Under the pieces are notes generated by a model. That model was not told the origin of the DNA, did not search any database, and saw nothing but the letters and a program-made list of their open reading frames with translations. The position numbers and the translations under genes are program-made. From Taxawa tesnikishii (nom. ined.) (lineage: Eukaryota; Ascomycota; Dothideomycetes; Dothideales), in assembly GCA_030247885.1 (NCBI GenBank), contig JAPDRO010000002.1, forward strand, positions 62,001 to 126,000: DNA of 64,000 nt. The letters are read 5' to 3'. The first letter of the stretch is position 1. Every line of letters starts with the position of its first letter. This document shows positions 43,660 through 54,490 of the stretch, piece by piece.

Positions 43660-45465
43660 CTACAACAGCGTCTCAAGGTTGAGCTCGAGCGTCGAGACCG
43701 GGCACGGCAGCTCGAAGTTCTTAAGCACACTAGGGTGCATGACACCAATGACGCCAATCTTCTCTGCCTTCTCGCCCAACTTCAGGTAAATGGAAGCACC
43801 GCGACCCGGGAAGAATGCCTTATCTGCAATACGCCGTTAGCAATGAGAATGCTGATTCTGAAGGGGACGTTACTGACCATCCGTCTCCTCGAGCCAGTAA
43901 CCCTTGACCTCTGGCTTCTCCAGACCATCTTCCCTCGTGATAAAAGCGCTTTTCAACATTGCCATAACGCGATCCAACAACCCGTGCACCTCCTCAAAAC
44001 CGGAGCTCTTTCCATACCAGCATGCGGCAAAGTGCCTCTCGTTCCTGGCTTTGCGCTCCGTGCTGTCATCCCTGAGACCCACGTCGCTGACCTCGAACAC
44101 CTTCATCGGCACCGCATGATGCTTGTTCTCGCGTATCGTCTTCAGCAGACCGGGCAGCAGACTCGTGCGCACGATCTGGTACTCTGCAGTCTTTGGGTTC
44201 TGAAGTCGGATCGCAAGGCCGTCGTCGTTCCTGTTCAACCACGCGTAGTTCTCGTCGTGTGAGCACAGGATCAGCGGCAAGACCTCCGACCAGCCGGACA
44301 TGGCGGCTTCTAAGCGGACGATGTCGGCGAGCTTGTTGATGGGTAAAGCTGCACCGACAGAGGTGGTGGGTGCGTTGAAGTGGCGAGGCAAGTCGTTGAA
44401 GCCATACGCGATGGCGGCATCTTCCATGATGTCCGCCTGGTGAAGGACATCAGCTCTCGTGATCGGTACGTCCACGTCAAGCTTGTCTTCTGTTGCAGAT
44501 GGTTTGGCGTGGTAGCCCATCTTCTTGAGCAGATCGCAGATCTCTTGTGGCTGCAAACTCAACCCGCACACGGAGTTGATGTAGCTGATTTCAGCTTGCG
44601 CACTCCGTGGTGTCAGATCTGGCGCTTCCCGGGATTCATTGTTGTGTGGCGATACGATTTTGACGGGCTCGACTGTGAAGGGTTCGGCACAGTATTGGGA
44701 GAACATGGCCACGATCATGTGATTCACGATCTCGACCTTGGTCTTGTCGGTGGCTGTGATGTCGATGAAGACGTTCTTGGTCTTGAGAGTGATTTTGGAG
44801 TGATTGCTGTTGATGATTGGAGGCATGGACAGCACTTGTCTGTTCTTGTCGTAAATGATCGGGTAGACAGGGGAATCGCGGATAATTGGAAGGTAGCGGC
44901 TGAGGTGCTTGTCCTTCTCGTAGAACTCCATCATCTCCTTGCCCGTCATCTCCTTCTCCCGATTGAGCGGGGCGAACTTTATCTTCTCCGGTGGCAGAGC
45001 CTCGTAGGAGAATGGTCCCTCAATAGTGTCCAGATCGTGCGTTCCAATGGCGACCAATGTCCGTTGTCTTGCCAAGTTCTGGTGCAGCTTGTCTTGGAGC
45101 GCGATGAAAGAGTCGTAGCGTTCTTGCGTGAAGGTGATGTTCCGCAGAATAGCGCATGAGAAGTAGGGCCTGATTCTCGCAGTATCTGGGTGAACTGTGA
45201 CAGTGTGAAGGTCCCCATTCGCGGGCGCGACCAGGCGGAAGTTGGGAAGAGACTGCCTGCCCAGGAAGACGTTCAGGTTCATGGCGATTCCCTCGAAGCA
45301 CAGCATATCATATCGGTTTGCGGGTATTTCGATCTTCAGATCCTTCTCTTCCCAGTCGTCCAGCTCAATACCGAACTGGAAGCACAGATCTTGGAACTCA
45401 TCCTCCGTGTACTCTTTTCCCAGACTCTTGAAAAGCGCCGCCCGGTCTACCGCGATGGTAGGCAT
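43660..45465 (-). CDS. FRS1: Phenylalanyl-tRNA synthetase beta subunit (cytosolic)
   Basis: Beta chain of the heterotetrameric alpha2-beta2 enzyme that charges tRNA-Phe. Exons are 45465-43878 and 43823-43660; the intron is 54 nt (GTCAGT...TTGCAG). The product is 583 aa, the eukaryotic cytosolic length. The N-terminus MPTIAVDRAALFKSLGKEYT is typical. The B3/B4 editing region includes NRYDMLCFEGIAMNLNVFLG and ATDKTKVEIVNHMIVAMFSQYC. The B5 region has PITRADVLHQADIMEDAAIAYGFN, and the catalytic-like core has RTSLLPGLLKTIRENK. The final exon (FFPGRGASIYLKLG onward) completes the C-terminal sequence. Human and yeast orthologues have the same layout. The frame is intact, so the homopolymer problem is not universal. 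The gene is divergent from the PP2A scaffold gene, with 1 kb between the starts. Confidence 0.96.
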
Positions 45466-46492
45466 TATGACAAGACAGGATGGCTTGAATCAGTATCTTT
45501 GGTGCGGAGGGTATTGCGCCTTACAGTGCGGCAAGCGTAGGAGTTGGGACGGCAGAGGAGGCAGCGAATGGGTCAACAGAAGGAAGTGACCATGAGCGCA
45601 ATTGCTGCTTTGCACTTTCCTATCCCGCCGACAATTGTTACTTGCGTGAGTCATGTTTTGAGACTGTGGCTTGTGACTGACTATGACTGACTGACCGCCA
45701 AGCCTCGCCGCCTTCACCGCAACGGTGACTGACTCTGCTCTCAACAGCGCTAAACGATTCTATCGCAAGTCGACGGCGTTTGTGCTGTTCTTGCATACGT
45801 ACAACGCACCTAGGTAGAGATGAAACTACTCTCTCCGTCTTGGATCACGGCCATGAGAGTACCATGGACATCTAGCACTCAAAGCACCTTAATTACCATC
45901 TAGAAATTGCGTTCGGATTGCACCAGTATATCTTATCAGACAAGTAAATAACCCTTGAAAACGCACATGGCCATCATTATAGACGAGCCATGGCTTGTGG
46001 CTGGTGAACGCCCCACGCAAAGCTGCAAGACGTAACAACCTAACGTCGGTCAGGGAAGTCGACCCAAAAACATCACCAGGAAGTACAACAACCACCACCA
46101 ACAACCATATCTCTCTACGCTGCCCGCTATCACAATCCCCAGCGTCCGAAAATATCCGACCGAGTAAGGACCTTCGATCTGCTTCGAGTGGTTACCGGCT
46201 ACGGCCGCACTCGGCCTGCACAACCGACTCTCTGCCCCACGGTTACATACTCGACTGTACCGTGCTGCAATAGCAGGCCCGCCCCGGACGCTGGTTGACG
46301 TGGATATGCAAAGAGCATTGGCTGACAGACGTCGCACGCAGATACTCAGCTTCATCCGTCGCACATACACCGGAGGCAGTCTACAGTACATCTATAACCC
46401 CCATCGTCCCTGCCGCAACTCCTCACCAGCCAAGGCACCTGAGGCGGCCATCACATTCCTTACCTTTTCATTGAGTAAACGACCTGTACAAG
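45466..46492. promoter_or_regulatory. Divergent promoter of PheRS beta and PP2A-A genes
   Basis: About 1 kb between two housekeeping start codons on opposite strands. Two small open frames near 45890-46390 look like chance. No TATA box is obvious near either start. Specific sites cannot be named. Confidence 0.45.
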
Positions 46493-48767
46493 ATGGATGC
46501 GCAAGGCCAGAACGACGAGCTGTACCCAATTGCAGTGCTCATAGATGAGCTCAAGGTTAGCGCGTTGGCACACGAGAACCAGAAAACGGGGCAGGGCTGA
46601 TGCCGACAAATAGCACGATGATGTTCTTCTCAGGTTGAACGCCATTCGCCGCCTCTCCACAATCGCGCTTGCGCTTGGGCCGGATCGCACAAGAGAGGAG
46701 CTGATACCCTTCCTCGACGGTACGCTTGGCGAATTGCTATGGAATGGGAGAGGGCACATTGGCTGATGTTCGCACAGAATCTGTCGAAGACGAGGATGAG
46801 GTGCTCACAGCACTGAGTGATGAGCTTGGCGGTTTCGTTGAGTACGTGGGCGGTCCGGAATACGCGCACGTTCTCCTTTCACCCCTGGAGAACCTGGCAG
46901 CGATCGAGGAGCCGCTTGTTAGGGAGAAGGTGAGGCATGCTTTTGTTTGCACCTCTTTAACCGGTCTGACTGTGGACAGGCGGTCGAATCCTTAAACAGG
47001 ATCTGCGAGCAGCTCTCCCAGGAACAGGTCGAGCAGTACTTCATCCCTCTTACCCTCCGCCTGTCAAAAGCCGACTGGTTCACCTCAAAAATCTCGGCTA
47101 CGGGTCTCTACACTGTACCCTATGGCAAGGCCAACCCATCCTCCCAGGAAAGCCTCAGACAGCACTTTGCGCAATTGGTTCACGATGATACCCCTATGGT
47201 GCGGAGACAGGCTGCTACCAATCTGGCAAAATTTGTCAGGTCCATGCCAGCTACCATTATTATTGAGGAAATGATTCCTCTTTTCCAGCATCTCGCAAGC
47301 GATGACCAGGACAGCGTTCGGTTATTGACGGTCGAGATCCTGATTGCTATCGCGGAGGTGGTACCAAGGGAACAACAATCAAGCCATGGTGTGCTTCTTA
47401 CCGCGCTCCGGAGTTTGTTCGAGGACAAGAGCTGGAGAGTACGCTATATGGTCGCCGACAAGTTCGAAAAGGTACGCGACAGGACAGGCCTTTGTGGTGG
47501 ATTCTACTAAGTCAGCATGCAGATTGCTAAAGCGGTCGACGAGGAAGTTGTTGCTCGCGACCTTGTCCCTTCTTTCATCAAGCTGCTCAAGGATACCGAG
47601 GCTGAAGTACGGAGCGCTGTTGCCGGCCAAATACCAGGTAAACATTTTGCAGGCGCCCAGCCTATCTATATCGACCTTGCTCACTAATTGACCCAGGCTT
47701 CTGCGCTCTCGTAACCAGAGAAACGCTGCTTCACGAGATTATGCCCGCAATTGAAGACCTTGTTTCGGATTCTTCTCAACACGTCCGTGCCGCGTTCGGC
47801 AAGGAGATCAGCGGACTCGCCCCGATTTTGGGCAGCCAAGAGTAAGGACCTGTGACGTCTCTGGAAAGGCAGAGCTGACATTTGCAAAGAACCCAAGAAC
47901 ACCTTCTCCCGATGTTCCTGCAAATGTTGAAGGACGATTTCCCCGATGTCCGCCTCAACATCATCTCTAAGCTGGAGCAGGTCAACAACGGTCAGTCTTG
48001 ATGCTTTCGCATTTCTGAAGGGCTTTATTGACATGGTTGCAGTCATTGGCATCGAGCTCCTCTCGCAATCCCTCCTCCCCGCCATCACCAACCTGGCTGA
48101 GGACAAGCAATGGCGAGTGCGTCTGGCGATCATCCAATACGTGCCCCTACTCGCCCAACAACTCGGCCAAAAGTTCTTCGATGAGAAGCTTGCCAGCTTG
48201 TGCATGTCCTGGCTCGGCGATACTGTCTTCAGCATTCGTGAAGCCAGCGTGCAGAACCTGAAGAAGCTGACCGAAGTGTTTGGTGTGGAGTGGGCAACCG
48301 AAGCCATTGTACCCAAGGTCGTTGCTATGGGCGGCCACCCGAACTACCTTTACCGGATGACGACCTGTTTTGCTATCTCTGTGAGTTCATCTGCTCTTGT
48401 ACCCGTCATCACGTTTACTGATAACCGACAGACCCTCGCTCCAGCGCTCTCTCTTCCCGTCATCGCCGAGCAAATTCTGCCCATCCTCAACAACCTCACT
48501 GCCGATCAGATCCCCAACATCCGCTTCAACGTCGCCAAGTCGTACGCCGCGCTCATCGACGCACTGAAGCGGCTACCAAACTCGACGGAAACTGTCTCGC
48601 AGCTTGAGAAGAAGGGCGAGACCGGCTCCGGCAGCGAACGCGGCGAGGCCCTCATCCGGGAACAGATCATGCCGAACCTGGACAAGCTGATGAACGACGA
48701 CGATGTGGACGTGAGGTTCTTCGCCGGCACGGCCGCCAAGTCTTGGAATGATTCGATGCAGACTTAG
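46493..48767 (+). CDS. TPD3: PP2A scaffold subunit A (65 kDa HEAT-repeat protein)
   Basis: Structural subunit of protein phosphatase 2A that holds the catalytic and B subunits; it acts in cytosol and nucleus in cell-cycle and septation control. I place nine exons: 46493-46555, 46614-46719, 46778-46929, 46980-47471, 47523-47637, 47697-47841, 47890-47990, 48043-48380 and 48432-48767. The eight introns are 48-59 nt. All phases close to 615 aa, with no base correction needed. The start is [21 protein letters not shown], continuing across intron 1 to [26 protein letters not shown] repeats run the full length, for example [37 protein letters not shown] and [20 protein letters not shown]. The intron at 48381-48431 is in frame and stop-free, so a careless model could retain it as 17 extra residues. 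Confidence 0.96.
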
Positions 48768-51247
48768 GATCTCGTATCGGAGACGAGCACCGATGCCGAA
48801 GAGACCTAGGCGGTCGACGAGGCCTTGGGAACTGAGTCTCTGGTGGTAACATCGAAGAAGAGGAACTGCCCCTTTTAGAGTTTCCTAATGCTCTGATGTT
48901 GAGGGGCTGGGAGCGCTTTTCTGCCCAAAACGAGACCCGAAAGATAGAAAGCATTGAGATACCTGCACGAAAAAGATAAACACATGTTCAACCCTTGTCG
49001 CATTGCTGCTTTCCGTTGTGCTGTAATTGCCGTGGTACCGGAGGCCTTCTGACACGCCGTATCATTCAGCGAACGAAAGGACATCTTGCACAGCAGCACA
49101 ATATGGACAAGCAGATATACTTGACATTTAATTATATTGCCATGTTAGCAGACTGTCTCCGGAGACGGAGAAAGTGTTTTTGACCAGAACTGTCCACTTC
49201 AACAATGCTCAGGGCCTAGCACAAGCCTGAGGCACTTTGGCTCTCATGCAGCATAAGCAGACAGGATGTAAGACCGATGGCATAATCACGATTGGTCGAA
49301 AAACGAATCTGTCGGGTTAATAATGCAAATACGATACCGATACTGATATTGCCAACCATATGGCCATTTGTATTCGCGACCGATGGCTTCCTGTCGCAGT
49401 CTTTTCTAGGAATTGCTCTAGGCGCAGCATTCCCAGAAAGCTCGTTCGCTTATTCTTTAGTTCACGATCACCCAAAGTGGCAAAGGGTGTAAGCACCATC
49501 TTGCAGATCGTCGGGGCAACACTCGCGATTGTCGCGACCTTCTGTTTAGCACCGCCATTGCATCGCTTCTGCACGATGGGGGTCTTTGGGCGCCTGAGGC
49601 AGCGCCGGGGGACGCATAGTGTCACTGCAGGTGAAGCAAATAACTCCTCGGGACCGTTCGAGGAAAGGATAGCCGTGGGGAATGACGTCTCTCACCGCTT
49701 CCAGATACCCCGCTTCTGCCGCTGGCCGCGATCACAGCGTTTTCAGTTCAGCAAACCCCCGAATGGCTGGTCTGTTCATCTTCACAACGAGTCTCGCAAC
49801 GGGAACGGGATTTCTACCTAGTGGTCGTGGTTGGGAATCGTGGCATCGAAACGACGGCGTGACAGTAGACGGGAATCTGCAAGAACGCGTGGGATAAGCG
49901 TCCAGCGTACGGGGAGCGATGCGTTTCTGTAAGATGCACTCGATCACGGCCATGGCACATCGTGCGGTATGAAGCCAACGTATTCTCGTCCTGCAAACCA
50001 ACAAAGGCATGTTATCTGGGTTCGGTTGTCTGCTATCCAGCCCTTCCCCTCCTTGATCCCGAAACCCCAATATGCCGTTTTGTTTTTGCCACGACTGCAG
50101 CACTTTCCAAGAACGGGCTCCGACAAGCCTTCCCTCCAACCCACTTCTCCATTCACGCCTCCAAACGTCTTCTGATGGCAGTCGAGCGACTGCTCATTGT
50201 ATCAGACGCCCCCTCAATACGATGCCAAACTCCTCCACCTGCCTGCAGTCATTGCTCCAACAGGGTACCATGGACCACTCACTATTCGCACAACCAACAC
50301 GATTTAACCACGGCACCATCACGCAAATCAGCCTGTTGCCTGCCTCATCCGCGGTATCCCCACCACAGCAGAAACGCCTCGTTCACGCTGCTGCCTTGAC
50401 AGGCTCCAGTAGCCGTGGCCACCGTGTGTGACATCAATCCTGCTCTTTGATCCCACCGACCTCGCCTCTCGCACAAACAAACAAGGGATCCCTAACCGAG
50501 GCCGAAACGGAGGGGCCACAGGCCGCAGCACCAGGAGACGGAAGGTTCGAAACCGGTCCGTTGGTCGCATCAGTGCCATAACGCTGGTCTCCAAAGGGGC
50601 TGTACCTTATGAAAACACGACGTGGATTATCCATCACGCATGCCGGTTCTGGCTCGAAGTATGGGCCGGGCCTGGCTTTGAGCCGGGCTTGAACCTAGGA
50701 CTGTGTGTTTTTTCACGTGGTAGGTAAGCGTTGCCCCCCTCCCCCTTACACTCCTGAGGCGGAAAGCTTAGCACGACGTCGCGGATCCGACTTCAGAACA
50801 TGCGCGGCGGTGCCAGTGGCTCTGATGGGTGACACAGCTGAGCCGATAGAGAGGAAAGATGGACGACGGGGAGGATGAAGTTGAGGGGATGCTATCTTGG
50901 TTCGAAGCCTTGAACGTTCAATGCCATTAAAGCTCGGGGATTGGGGATCCCTCATCACACCGAAGGCCAACCTTTCACAAGGCACGAGGGGTGCCGAGAC
51001 ACTTTCAAGAGTCAATCGGATCGATTCGGCAGCTATCAACGCGCTGTGCTAGCTATACACGTATCTTCCAACTGATCCTCCGTTCCCCCCCTCCTAGATC
51101 ACAAAAACCCGCCATCCCATTATCGAATTACCACGACCGCTCATCGCACAGCGCTATCGTTCTGAAAGAAGAAGTAGAAGGAAGGAAGAACGCCGAGTCC
51201 CGAAGGTATCATCAGAGCGCTTGACTCGCCTTGTCAAGTCAACCCGC
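48768..51247. other. Intergenic, 2.5 kb
   Basis: No supported gene. Several open frames of 60-153 codons at 49290-50430 overlap on both strands without motif or splice support. A B-box-like GGTTCGAAACC at about 50546 has no matching stems, so no tRNA is called. Confidence 0.5.
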
Positions 51248-52228
51248 TTACAGGAAGAAAGCGGCGAAGGCGCCGGCACCGACAAGGGCAAGGCCGGCGT
51301 TGAGGTGGCTGGCGGCGCCGGTGAAGGCAGGGCCAGTGTAGGCGGCGGTGGTGGTTGGCTGGCTTGGCACGCTGTAGGTGGCGGAGGCGGACGCCTTGCT
51401 TGGGGAGCCAGTGCCGGCGGAGACTGGGACCGGGTATGGCGCTGGGGCGCCGGTGCTGGCTGGGGAGACTGGGCTGGAGCTGGCGCTGCTCGAGACGGGA
51501 GCGGCTGGGGTGCTGTCGGAGCCGGTTGGGCCGGCTGGGGTGGAAGCGCTCGATGTGGCGGAGACGGGGGCGGCTGAGGAGGCAGAGCTGCTGCTGCCGT
51601 AGCCGACTGGGCCGGCTGGTGCGGAGCTGGAAGAGACTGGGGCAGCTGGGGAGGAGCTGGAAGAGCCCTCGGAGACTGGGGCGGCAGGCGAGGATGGAGC
51701 AGCCGAGGTCACGGGGACCATGGTGGTCGAGACCGCATAGCTGGAGAGAGAGGTGCGAGCTGGGCAGTTGGTGACCTCGGGAGCGCAGCTGGTGATGGTG
51801 ATCTCGACAGTGCTGTAGATGGTGCTGACGGTCAGGGTGCTCGTGGTGGTAGGAGCAGAGGTGGTGACCGGGGCAGCTGGGGAGGAAGAGGCGCTGGAAA
51901 CGCTGACCACTGGGACGGAGGAGGAAGAGTAGGCGGAGAGGGTGGTTGGGTAAGCTGGGACAGCAGGGGTGGTCGAGGCAGTCACTGGAGCGATTGGGCT
52001 GCCGCTGCTGCTGCTGCTGGCGAGCGTGATGGTGGTGGTTGGCACGGAGGAGGTGCTCAGCGAGCCTGGGCAGTTGGTGACCTCAGAGCCGCACGAGGTG
52101 ACAGTCTCGACATCGGTGCTGTAGAGAGTCTCGGTGATTGGACCGTAGCCCTCTGGCTCGTAGGCCTGGAGGGCTGGGGCAGCAACGGCAGCGCCGGCGA
52201 AGAGGGCAGTGGCGATGAAAGAGCGCAT
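51248..52228 (-). CDS. GPI-type Ser/Pro/Ala-rich cell-wall protein
   Basis: Single-exon secreted protein of 326 aa. It has a signal peptide (MRSFIATALFAGAAVAAPAL), then two copies of a short module with T-V/I-T-S-C-x-x-E-V-T-N-C-P (ETVTSCGSEVTNCP and EITITSCAPEVTNCP). These are separated and followed by Ser/Thr/Pro-rich spacers with repeated SSSPAAPVS units. The end is a hydrophobic GPI-type tail (HLNAGLALVGAGAFAAFFL). The paired Cys modules with Ser/Thr linkers are typical of structural or adhesive wall proteins in Ascomycota. No catalytic domain is seen. The opposite strand is also open over much of this gene, an effect of the repeat composition. Confidence 0.85.
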   Translation of the reverse strand: MRSFIATALFAGAAVAAPALQAYEPEGYGPITETLYSTDVETVTSCGSEVTNCPGSLSTSSVPTTTITLASSSSSGSPIAPVTASTTPAVPAYPTTLSAYSSSSVPVVSVSSASSSPAAPVTTSAPTTTSTLTVSTIYSTVEITITSCAPEVTNCPARTSLSSYAVSTTMVPVTSAAPSSPAAPVSEGSSSSSPAAPVSSSSAPAGPVGYGSSSSASSAAPVSATSSASTPAGPTGSDSTPAAPVSSSASSSPVSPASTGAPAPYPVPVSAGTGSPSKASASATYSVPSQPTTTAAYTGPAFTGAASHLNAGLALVGAGAFAAFFL

Positions 52229-54058
52229 CTTGACTGATGTGATTGACTTTTTGGGGAGGAAAAAAAGGTATGAAGGTGAGGAAGGGTATCGGAAGGAGAT
52301 TAGCGAATGACTGTAAGTAGTTGGAGTACTAAAAGAGAGGACGACCGAAGTCAGGCGACTGGGTATCTTATGTGTGCGAGGTTGTTGGCGAGGGTGAGAT
52401 GGAAAGGACCCAATACTGAGACACGAGACCAGGTTTTTGTGTTAAGGTCGGTCTTGGCGTGGGAAATGAGATGGTGCTTAGCGCCGGCTGGGATAGTCGT
52501 TAGGACGTGCGCGGCGCAGACGGTTGGAAGACCGGCAGACCGCAACGAGATTAACGCCGCCGCAGCGACCAGGGCCATATGCAGGTACGAGAACACAACG
52601 TTTGCTTTGCCTCGACCACCCTCTACCGCCTGTCATGCAACGTTTGCGCATAAGGACAACGAGAATCGCGACGCGACACGGTGCTGCCTCGAGCGCTTAC
52701 TGTTCTATCATGACTTCTTCGCCCTCAACCATGTCGCAAAAGCGCTTCACGGCACAGTTTCCACATAAAAGTGTCTCGGCCCTTGACTAGTGATCGGAGC
52801 ATTTCTCCCCGGGTGATCGATAGTTCCACTGTTGTTTCGCTAGCGCCATCAATCTCGGGTTTTTGAACCAATCAAGGAACTCCAGCGGCAGGCCCCGCAA
52901 GACACTGGTTGGGGGAACGAAATTGATTGTCTTGCGAGCCCAAGGAAAATGAGAGTGAATCGGTGTTTGCACCTCTGCTCTAGGACTGTTGATCAGGGGG
53001 GGGGGCTTTTGATTGTTCATGTGCTCACAGCACTCGAGTGGCATCTGTGCGAAATTGGGCTGATGTTGCACGTCCTCGAATGAGAGTTCTGCTCGACCAA
53101 ATGACTATAGCAAGCGACTGTATGATGGTGCCCGCAATCACCCTCTGTCTCCCAGGAACCCTCGCTTCAAATCCAATGCTCAAAAATAGAAACAAACATC
53201 TTCTCCACATCTAAAGGGTGTGCGCTCAGTGCGCTGTCTGAGTGAACGACGTCAGTCTGTTTGTCAGGCTCTTCACTCTTGCGCGGTAACGAGCAACTAG
53301 CCGCCTCTGCCATTCTCGATTCGGTGTTGGCCGCCGAAGCTGGAAGGTGAGAGGCCGGTCCAACGTCCGAGTTTGCCGAGGATACGACGAGGCTTGACTT
53401 CACGACATCCTTCGTGTCTTGGCGTCGAGGACTCAGCACTCTTCTAGAGACCCGAAGAGGTCATCGGTGGCCGTGCTCGCGTGTTGGATAGTTAATATCG
53501 TGCTCGGATATCAACGAATCTGCAGCAGTCGACCACTTCGCGCTCAGCTTCCTGAACTCACCTAGGGATGGTCCTCTTTTATTGATGGCCGCATTAACCG
53601 CTTGCTCCATACCCCGGTCCTGGGCTATAGTAGAGCCATTCCACCGGGGACGTACATCTCCTTGCTCGCAGCTCTGTGTGGCATGAGAGGAGCGGACGGA
53701 ACGTTGCATTCGGTGCACCGAACGTCCAGCACAGCCGCCCGAAACGCCCATCTTTTGGAAAGGCGCGAACAGCGACAAAGTATCGCTCAACACGTAACGA
53801 CTCGGCAACGCTTCGGCAACGCTTCGTTATACGTCTGGACGTTGTAGCGCAACACGAATGCCGGAATACTCGAGCCGGGCTCGCCTGAACAGCACAATGA
53901 CTCAAGACTTCGGGCCTCTCACGATCAAGACAGCCTGTCTGCAAACAAACACAGGTCCCCGCCTACGATAACAGTCGACACAGATCCCACTGCGCACGCC
54001 CGATCATGAATGTCGCTCAACGCTCAAAGCCCCACCCCATATCGTCCCGTTAAAATCT
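52229..54058. other. Intergenic, 1.8 kb
   Basis: Nothing supported. It includes the promoter of the wall-protein gene and a run of 10 G at about 52996-53005. Overlapping open frames at 53460-53950 have no motifs. Confidence 0.5.
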
Positions 54059-54277
54059 CTAAAAGTCGCCCCTCAAACGCTCAATACCCTCCCTCTTCAC
54101 TTCCTCAACCAGCTCCTTGACCTTCGGCGCAATAGTCTCCGCGTTGAACTCAGAGTGATGGTACGCCACTGCACCCGGCAGACTCTTCCCGAATGACTCT
54201 ATGCTGAACCCGGCATCCGCGTATCTCTCCCAGCCAATCGCCGCATAAGCTTCGATGGCCACTCTCGGCGCATTGCT
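54059..54277 (-). pseudogene. Transketolase / dihydroxyacetone synthase C-terminal relic
   Basis: About 70 codons on the minus strand read APRVAIEAYAAIGWERYADAG, then FSIESFGKSLPGAVAYHHS, then a Lys/Glu-rich helix ending in a stop at 54059. The R-V-x-I-E-A, G-W-x-R-Y and FG-x-S-x-PG pattern is the C-terminal domain of transketolase-like enzymes, closest to the dihydroxyacetone synthase branch as I recall it. Everything N-terminal, including the thiamine-diphosphate and catalytic regions, is absent. Upstream sequence switches directly into an opposite-strand dehydrogenase relic. I infer a truncated, non-functional remnant. Confidence 0.65.
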
Positions 54278-54490
54278 CCTGTGCCGCAGCAGTCGGCGAC
54301 TGCAATGACAGATCAGCTACTCGAACAGAAGCCGGACATTGAGGAGCAGTGGATGGCTGGCGCTTTGCTGGGCAAACTTGGAGTGCCTGAAGACTTCAAG
54401 GTACCAACGGTATTCCTTCTTGCCGAAGGTTCCTCTTTCATGACGGGTGCAGATTTGAGAGTTGACGGGGGTCATTGTGCTACAACATGA
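54266..54490 (+). pseudogene. Short-chain dehydrogenase (SDR) C-terminal relic
   Basis: About 70 codons read MTDQLLEQKPDIEEQWMAG and then LGKLGVPEDFKVPTVFLLAE, followed by SSFMTGADLRVDGGHCA and a stop. This is the classical SDR C-terminus (G-x-P-E-D, then FLLAS-x-x-x-F-x-TG-x-x-x-x-VDGG). The Rossmann TGxxxGIG and the catalytic YxxxK are missing. The part before ATAMTDQ resembles a decayed IAPGYI segment (RIAPVPQQSA). It abuts the transketolase relic head to head within about 20 bases. A truncated pseudogene is the most likely reading. Confidence 0.7.

Noticed and set aside
43567-45159. 231- and 259-codon open frames on the plus strand
   Set aside because: Antisense to the well-supported PheRS beta gene.
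49290-49821. Overlapping frames with hydrophobic stretches, possibly a membrane protein fragment
   Set aside because: Frames are short and mutually inconsistent. No transporter motif or splice junction joins them.
50541-50580. B-box-like GGTTCGAAACC suggesting a tRNA
   Set aside because: No A box, acceptor or anticodon stems can be folded around it.
50656-50730. Possible minus-strand tRNA with GGTTCAAGCCC
   Set aside because: T-stem and acceptor stem do not pair.
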